In this document: piece by piece, positions 8,901 through 17,900 of the stretch | Position numbering within the stretch: the first letter of the stretch is position 1 | How the letters are laid out: each line of letters starts with the position of its first letter | Assembly: GCF_023078275.1 (NCBI RefSeq) | Contig: NC_062971.1 | Location: 17,484,001-17,548,000, forward strand | Direction of reading: 5' to 3' | Length of the DNA stretch: 64,000 nucleotides | Source of the DNA: Leguminivora glycinivorella | Lineage: Eukaryota; Arthropoda; Insecta; Lepidoptera; Tortricidae | Position numbers and translations under genes: made by a program | The notes under the pieces: generated by a model | Database searches by the model: none | What the model was told of the DNA's origin: nothing | What the model saw: only the letters and a program-made list of their open reading frames with translations

Positions 8901-11900
8901 GCGGGGCGGGGTGCGGGCCGCGGGGCGGGCGCGGGCTCCTCATAGTCGTAGTCTACGGACTGCGCGGAATTGCGGCCTCCCTAGAAAAGTAAAGTTTAAT
9001 ATTTTAATTTCTCATTCTCCGAAACTGGGATTTCGATTTTGATATGGTGGGTCGGATTAATAGAGCAGGCTCCAAGAGGATGTTCGTTTGCAAAAATAGC
9101 GCACCTCATTCTGACTTCTGATATATATTGTATAGGTCCCAGACATCATATAAACAGATGTTGCCAAGCAGTTTTGTGGTCCCCGTCCCCCCACCCCGCC
9201 AATTAAAAATTGCATACAAACAAAAAAAAAATTTCATTAAATCATGCCGTGTAGGGTATCAAAAGAAAGGGCTTATTGAGTAGTTTACGAATATATAGCA
9301 TACTATAACATTTCTTACACTTTCTCTAAGAATTTTTTTGAAAATTTACGAAAATGCTTCATTTTGGAGTTCACTTTAAACCACTGTAGATTAAGAACTC
9401 ATGAGTATATTTTTATAATTATTATTTTAAGTAACTAACAAGAGTCCAATGCCTACGAACCAATAGTTCGTACAGTGATCTTGTGAGAACACTGACATTT
9501 GGTGCAGTGGAATTGCTGATGATAGTCAGAACCGAACTCCTCAAATCTGAACGGCACGCTTATAGTGACTTTGGTATTTTTATAAGAACAGCATGCACTT
9601 TCGTCCAGAACAGTGACATTTGGTGCAGTGGAACTGCTGATGATGGCCAGAACCAAACTCCTCAAATCTGAACGGCACACTTATAGTGACTTTGCCATTT
9701 TTAAAAGAACAGCATGCGCTTACGTCTAGAACAGTGACATTTGGTACAGTGGAACTGCTGATGATGGTCAGAACCGAACTCCTTAAATCTGAACGGCACG
9801 CTTATAGTGACTTTGGTATTTTTATAAGAACAGCATGCACTTACGTCCAGAACAGTGACATTTGGTGCAGTGGAACTGCTGATGATAGTCAGAACCGAAC
9901 TCCTCAAATCTGAACGGCACACTCATAGTGACTTTGGTATTTTTGTAAGAAAAGCATGCATTTAAGTTCAGAACAGTGACATTTATTTAGTTATGTTTGT
10001 TAAGCATATTGAGTTTTCAAGTCAAAGTTTGTCAAGCTTCGATTTCTTATAATATAATCGGATTCATGAGGAATTGAGGAAACTCCTCAAACCCTAACGT
10101 TATACGTATATTCATTTGTGTTGCCATCTAATAATTAAATCATTAAAAGCAGTTTTAAAAAATACTTCCACATTTCTACATAATCTAACATTCGCAAGTA
10201 GCTTTCACCAGAACCCGAAAGGCGACGGTTTTTAGGGTTCCGTAGTCAACTAGGAACCCTTATAGTTTCGCCATGTCTGTCTGTCCGTCCGTCCGTCCGT
10301 CCGTCCGTCCGTCCGTCCGTCCGTCCGTCCGTCCGTCCGTCCGTCCGTCCGTCCGTCCGTCCGCGGATAATCTCAGTAACCGTAAGCACTAGAAAGCTGA
10401 AATTTGGTACCAATATGTATATCAATAACGCCAACAAAGTGCAAAAATAAAAAACGGAAAAAAACGTTTTATTAGGGTACCCCCCCCTACATGTAAAGTG
10501 GGGGCTGGTATTTTTTTTTATTCCAACCCCAACGTGTGATATATTGTTGGATAGGTATTTAAAAATGAATATGGGTTTACTAAGATCGTTTTTTGATAAT
10601 ATTAATATTTTCGGAAATAATCGCTCCTAAAGGAAAAAAAAGTGCGTCCCCCCCCCTCTAATTTTTGAACCATATGTTTAAAAAATATGAAAAAAATCAC
10701 AAAAGCAGAACTTTATAAAGACTTTCTAGGAAAATTATTTTGAACTTGATAGGTTCAGTAGTTTTTGAGCAAAATAAGGAAAACTACGGAACCCTACACC
10801 GAGCGTGGCCCGACACGCTCTTGGCCGGTTTTTTTTTCTTAAAAACTATGATAACCTACACGGCATGATTTGAGGAAATATTTTTTTTTGTTTGTATGCA
10901 ATTTTTAATTGGCGGGGTGGGGGGACGGGGACCACTAAACTGCTTGGCAACATCTGTTTATAGGATATCTGGGACCTATACAATATATATCAGAAGTCAG
11001 AATGAGGTGCGCTATTTTTAACCGTCGCCTCAAATCTCTCAAGAAGGACGGTTCTCAAGTCGTTTGTATGTTTTTTTTTATGTTATGTAGTTATGTTTGT
11101 TAAGCATATTGAGTTTTCAAGTCAAAGTTTGTCAAGCTACGATTTCTTATAATCGGATTCATGAGGAATTGAGGAAACTCCTCAAACCTTAACGTTATAC
11201 GTATATTCATTTGTGTTGCCATCTAATAATTAAAGCATTAAAAGCAGTTTTAAAAAATACCTACACATTTCTACATAATCCAACATTCGCAAGTAGCTTT
11301 CACCAGAACCCGAAAGGCGATGGTTTTTTTTTCTTAAAAATTATTGCAAACGAACATCCTCTTGGAGCCTCATCTAGAATATCACTAGTTTTGTACTCTG
11401 ACTGCGATTGCTGAGTCAGTGGTAGTACCTGTAATGTACCTGTAATTTCGGTGACAAGTCAACATGGGTAAGTGGCGTCACCGTGATTTCCTCTCCCGCA
11501 GGCTGGAATACGTACATGTTTGTGATGTTTGTATCCTCATTCAGACTGCTGAATCAGTTAGTAAGTACGTGTTTCGTTGGGGAGGTTTCTTAAGACTCCG
11601 TGTACAATTTTTTGTACCTGTCCAAAAACCTAAATTTGAGCTCTTAAGATTCATTGACAGTTATAAATTCAAAAACAATAGAAATGCTGCTGGGTCTTAG
11701 GAGGCTTAGGGTTGTAAATAGAAAAAAAACCAAATGTTTTTTTTTTCAGAATTATGAAAAAAAACATGAAAAAAAACCAAGCACCATGGTTTTTTTTTCG
11801 AAATATGTTTTTTTTTCAGGTGAACAAATAACACGACTATAACGGTTTTTCGTGATTTGTAACGTTTCAATAACAATAACGTACATTTTAATTCGATAAA

Positions 11901-14900
11901 CATTCAATATACAAACATTTATTGGGGAATCCCCGATGCAGCGTGGAGCGTGGAGTGGCGGTGGTGTTGCCAATAGTAAATAGCGATAACTACTAACTAC
12001 AGATTGTCTAAATGTTAGTTTTATAAAACCAGAAATTAAAGTTACTAAATTAAATTTGTTTAATAATTAACATAAAGTCTAAAAAACCGTATAAAAGTTT
12101 TAACTGTTCTGCAAATTTTGATATTTCGACTTTTAGGAAAAAAACATACTCCAGAAAAAAACTGTATTTTTTCACGGTTTATTTCATGTTTTTTTCAAGC
12201 CAAAAAAAAACCGTTTTTTTTTCAACCCTAAGGAGGCTATTACGATTGCTGAAACAATGGTAGGTACCTGTGACTTTAGGGGTCGGTCACGAGTAGACTC
12301 GTCGACAAGGGTGGGCGGCGCCACGGTGATGCCCTCTCCCGCGGGCTGGAACCCGTACTTGTTCGCGCCGTACTCAATCACGCGCAGCTGGAACCGGATA
12401 AAAAAATGTTTAATATGTTTTCGTTGGTGTAAAAAAAAAATATTAGTTAATTGATTAAAACGGCTATTTAAATATTTCAATTAGTAGGTAACTAGGAAAA
12501 AATATCGATAATTTAACCTTTGATTAAAGTAAACTTTAATCAAAGAATTTAACTGAACGGATATACATATGAACACATAATTTGACGTAGTTTAGGAAAA
12601 AGGATCCAACCCACAAAAAAGTCCATTGAAATAAATGACTTGTCGTATTGACAGAAAATTTAAAATAAAATGTCAATTTTGTGTAGGTTACATCAGCCCG
12701 TCGTCACTCCATTCCATAGTATGATAATATCATCAAGCAATGATTCCCAACATTACGACACAAAAAAAATGCTATCAAATCAAAATGACATCTATTATTA
12801 ATAGTACTAAGTCCATTATATTTTGGTAGCAAAAATACATAGATAATAGAGTTTCATATTTCCTTAGTCTATGGCCTGACCTACGTGTTTTTTTTTCAAA
12901 ACGTCAAGTCGTCAGCGTCAAATTTGTCGTAACTTGTTTGAATTTTGTAAGTTAAGTAAATAATAAAATAACTAAAGTTATTATTAAAATTTCGGGCAAA
13001 CCAATAAGAAAGTGTGAAATTTGTGATGGTGGCTTGTTTTTGCCTAGCTTTGCACTGGATATATGCAGGTCGGTAACTAGTATTTTATTATATTTTCGTT
13101 TCGAGTTGCTAACAATTACCTACTCATTCAATCAATTTAAATAGTACTTATCATGTACAGTCTACGATTTAAGCGAAAACATTCTGTAAATAAGTTTTTT
13201 CGTAAACAAAGAAATAACCTAAAATACCAATAGAGTGTGACCAACTTATCGATAATATCTTTATTTCAGATGACGATTATGGGTAATTTTAACAGGTAAC
13301 GAAGAATCGGCATATTTATCCATCTCCTGTATGAAGATAATGTTGGGCAAAGGTTTTCAAGGCTTTTTGCAGTAAATATTAACTTTCCCTGGTAAACATG
13401 CAAGAAACACGAAGATTGAAGCAACAAATACTGGCTTATAACAAAACTCTTAATTAGGAGGCAGTGCAAAATATGAACGTCAGGCAAACGCCTCAAAATT
13501 AGTTCAACTGAGAAGTGCTGTAAAGTAGTTGAAAAATTACTTCATGTAAAAGAAAAGTGATAGTATATTTTGCTTTTGTTTTATTCATTTTATACAGGGG
13601 CGTATTAAAGGCGGCAGGCTCTTTTTAGAATAGCGAAGCAGCGTTTTTTCTTAAATTTCATACTTTATCGTCACTTAACGGGGCGGTAATCCTGACTGGC
13701 TCAGGATGCCAACGCCAAATCCTTGAAATACGCCTCTGACAGCCATCCCAGACATTTTTTTAAATATATGTGACAAAGGCGTTACAGGGCCTCGGGTCGA
13801 TGGTAGCCCAGGACTCGCAGTAGGAACCCGTTCCTCGGGTATATTTTCATCAGAGTTCATATTGGTGAAATACACACGTGGGCGATGAAATAATAACACG
13901 TCGTGATAAAGAATGATAGACTGTATTGTGCACTAATGATCAAACACCAAAATAACAAGCGATTGCTTTAATTCGACTGGATTTACAAAACCACAACAAA
14001 GAAACGCAGTGATCCCAGAGATGACGTCACGTGGACGACCGCACTGTTTGTCTGTCAGAATCATAATGGCCGCTCCGGCCGTACTACCCTACTGAATACC
14101 AGTTTTTAGGTACGCAACGCCATCTCTGATTCCACTCAGGCAAAACTACCTGACGTTTCTTTCTTCAAATAGTCAACTGAGAACCCATCGATCTACTTAA
14201 GCTAAGTGTATTGCGTCTGTAGTTGTTTGACGCCTGTCTGATAGATGGCAGCACTCCGACATATGTATAAATACTATAAATTTACTGTTAAGTCGCCAGA
14301 CTGCAAAATATCGCAAATTTATCGATATCGATAAATATTAGGGACTGGGTTGGTCGAGCCCTAGCGATTTTTTCTTTGTGTTGGTAGCAGTGACATGACC
14401 TCACGACCGTCGAAAAAACGCCTGCATAAATCGATTCGAGGGTTGTTCGAGAGTGCCGACTCTTAAAACGTAGTGATTCAATGCTCTTTGGGTTACATTA
14501 CATTACATTAAAATTCCTGTAATATGTTAATTTACAATTTTGCCTAACAATTACTGCCGTTAGCAGCAGCTTAAAATACTTACTTATATACGAGTACTAA
14601 CATGGCATGAAATTTTAAAGTAGTCCATTCTATTTTTAGATGTTAGTTTAACATAGGTAATAATTTACCTTGCCCGTGTCATCCTTGTATCCATATTTGC
14701 CCTTCACCTCTCCGTTCTGAGTTTTGGTCTCGATTTTGAAGGAACCGTCGGCGGCTTCATACCCATATGTGTACGACCCGTCCTCGTTGTGCCTGTAATT
14801 TTATATAAAATCATGTAAATAGTCATATTTATATAGGTACTTAGAGATTATTCGTTAATCTTATTTAAGTTTCGTTATTTTTGAGAAAATTCCTAAAGTT

Positions 14901-17900
14901 AAATCATGGATCTCAGATTCCGCAATTATATGTAGTATTGTAGATATAATTACGAAATCTGAGATGTACCTAACAAATTTAACAATTTTATTTATTTTTG
15001 ATTTTTATGACCGTGAATGATTTTGAATTTCATAATGTACTTTTTTGCGCTTTAACATAATTTTCGGTATTAAGTTAAGCTACTGTGGCCACTCAATTGC
15101 TGGTCGGTTCCAGGATCGCAAGACTACCATGGAGGACTGAACTTGGGGGTGATAAGACTGATAATGATAATCATTATATCGCGCGAAGTGCGCTGGCTTA
15201 GGGACAACGCTAGGATCAACTGCATGGGTCTGGCCGCAGGTGTACGCCACTCACCTGTTGAACCGTTTCAGGATAGTCACGAGCGTAAAGGTCTTGGTCA
15301 CTCTTGGTTGTCACGACTCGATGAATGGCGGCGCGCTCGTAGTCCACCAACAAGCATGGAGATGAGGAAACGAACTCTGCGCTCATGCACAACGCCGGGA
15401 TCTATAGGTAAGTATATTCCACTCACCTGATGATCTGCTTTAGGATAGGCAGCTAGACACGGGCGTGGAGGTCTGCTTGGGCTCGGAGGACAAAGAAAGC
15501 GAAGCGCGTGCGCTTGTCCAAGATCAACGCATTCATGCACTTCACGAGAATCTACAGGTAGATGATATGAGGTGCCGGTGTAGGCCACTCACCTGTTGAT
15601 CTGCTTCAGGATAGGCACGGGCGTGGAGGTCTGCTTGGGCTCGGAGGCGATGTAGCGCGGCGCGCGCTCGTCCGCGAACTGCGCGCTCGCGGCGCACGCG
15701 CACAACGCCAGCATCGACTGCAAAATGTAACGTACACATTACATTCGTTTCATATGAAACTAATTTACAAATTCAGTATTTTGACATATACATTTTTCTT
15801 GTTTTCTTTGATTGTTGCAGAAATAGCTACCATAAGGCAACTAGACAGTATGTTGCAAAACTAAAAAGTAAAATGATTCATCAAAACGTATATACACACT
15901 GTAAGTGGTCGTTTAGTTACCAAACAAAGCATAATGTTTTTCAATAACCGAAAATTGGTTAAATAACGAAACAATACCAAACACTGTGTTGTAACGGCTA
16001 TCGTTCAATATAGTATTGTGTAAGGAAGGGGCCTTGACACTGTGCCGCTGCAGCAAAAACTCTAAATATGAAATAAAAGTAAAAAGTGTTGTGGTTTGAA
16101 CCACGAGATCTAGCGATCTTATAGTATGATTTCGTTTGAAATATAATTTACATGACGATTTTAAGTACCTGTAGCTAATACATATATTTATACTAAAGCT
16201 CTAGCTGTAGATAATGTACTAAAACTTACCTACTAGCTATAGCTTAGATTCCATTGATTTTATTTTCTTTTAGACTTTTTTGCGTTATTGGTGCTCTAAG
16301 TCAACTAAAAACTTTATCATATTAACACGAGGATTGAAAATTATTTGTGATTTGAAAAATATTTGGTAACGTTTATTAAAATATAAAAATATTATTGTTA
16401 TCATTTAAACTCATATTATTATCAAACACTAAAATACGACACAGCTAAAATACTATAAATTAATTAAATTACACTGGTTACTTAAACTGGTTTTCGGTAG
16501 TGAAAAAAATAAATGTCACTGCCGGGTTCTCTAAATGTTAAGGAATATTTTGTTTACTTACAAAGGTACTGTTTGATATTTTAAGGGCGGAACTCATTCA
16601 CTCAATTATTGCGATTACAAATAAATTAAAATGGGTATGTCATATCAGCGCAGCGCATTTAAGTCACTTTATTGCGAATTGTGTTATCAAAACATAATAT
16701 TTAAAAAATATTATAATTACAAACACAAGATTAAATATAAGATATTTATATGTATATTTAATCTTGTTACTTGCGCTCAATCTCAACTACCTAACTATAA
16801 ACTACTATAAATACTAACTTAACATAAAACCTTGTTATTCTTACTAAATTTAGCGTATTTCCGGTCGAGATAGCAAAAAGATTATAAGCGTCGGTAATGA
16901 CATGAATTAACAAGTATCTTTAGTTCTTATTAAATCTGATTACTTTTGTTTAACAAATTGGACCTACAAAATGTACTGTCAGATGAATATTATTTTCCTT
17001 ACATAAAAGGAAAGTTAGCCAGATAAATAATGTAAGAAATATATATTTGATTCGATCAGACAGACAAAGGGCAGGCCCGCGAGGTCGCGCACCGGTCCAC
17101 ATTCACTGCCGGACTCGGCAAAATGTGACGCTCCAGGCATAAAAGGTCTTTACGCTTCATCCGCTTGAAGGACGAATTCCTATTGGAACTTGATATGAAC
17201 ACACCCTTATTGCAGTTAAAACATAAGATCCCTTTTATGAAGGACACCCACAAATGACATTTATAAATAAAAGTGACATAACTCAAACAACAATACAATT
17301 CAATATCATTCTTATCACTACGCGATTAAGAGTGAAAAGGAAGTAGATAGCTCAATGACTATATGAAAATGAATATATTAAGTATAGGCATCTTGGTAGA
17401 CATGTAATAAAATACAACCTGAAGATACTTACAGGTGCAGGTAATTGGATAAGGCAATATGTCACTAAAACCGAATACAGTAACAAAATACGAAACGAGG
17501 TAATTATTGTTTGACAGGAAATCTTTGTGCCTTGACCACTTTAAATTTATATTAAGATGTAAATTTTGTAAGAATATTTTTTATATTTTTATTGTCAAAC
17601 CGATCCTTACAACATCGTTCTATTACCAAATATTAGTAAGTATAAAAGCTTTTACAATGGGTTTTGTTAATATATGCAACCGTATTTGAAAACAATAAGT
17701 AAGGCTAAGATAAGTATATTGTGGGCCAAGATAGCCACGGAATGGGAGCCCCATGAGTCGAACAGAGGATCCGGCAGACCTCGCCGGCGATGGCGGGATA
17801 ACTTGGACTCCTTTTTGACAGACTGGCCAGTTTTAGCTCAAGATCGAGAAGAATGGAGAAAGAAGGGGGAGGCCTTTGCCCAGCAGTGGGACACAATAGG

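Larger units (their letters stand above)
9067..11371. mobile_element. 2.3-kb inverted-repeat (foldback) structure in intron 4 of gene A
   Basis: Outer arms: GGCTCCAAGAGGATGTTCGT at the left (9067-~9259) and its inverted match ending CCTCTTGGAGCC at the right (~10848-11371). The arms share AATGAGGTGCGCTATTTTT, the GGGGACGGGGACCAC block and ATCATGCCGTGTAGG. Between the arms lie about 220 bp of unique AT-rich DNA, a truncated AACCGTCGCC-type element and a GGGTTCCGTA-type element. The right arm is split by another AACCGTCGCC-type copy. No clear outer target duplication was seen. Confidence 0.75.

Noticed and set aside
8275..9042. 255-codon plus-strand open frame
   Set aside because: It crosses an hAT-type element, dead exon copies, a miniature element and the antisense of exon 5; there is no domain and no splice support.
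9453..9922. Cys/Ser-rich open frames repeated at 9.5, 22, 23 and 26 kb that look like a gene family
   Set aside because: They are generated by 121-bp tandem units of a transposon; the unit length is not a multiple of three and the same words recur in shifted frames.
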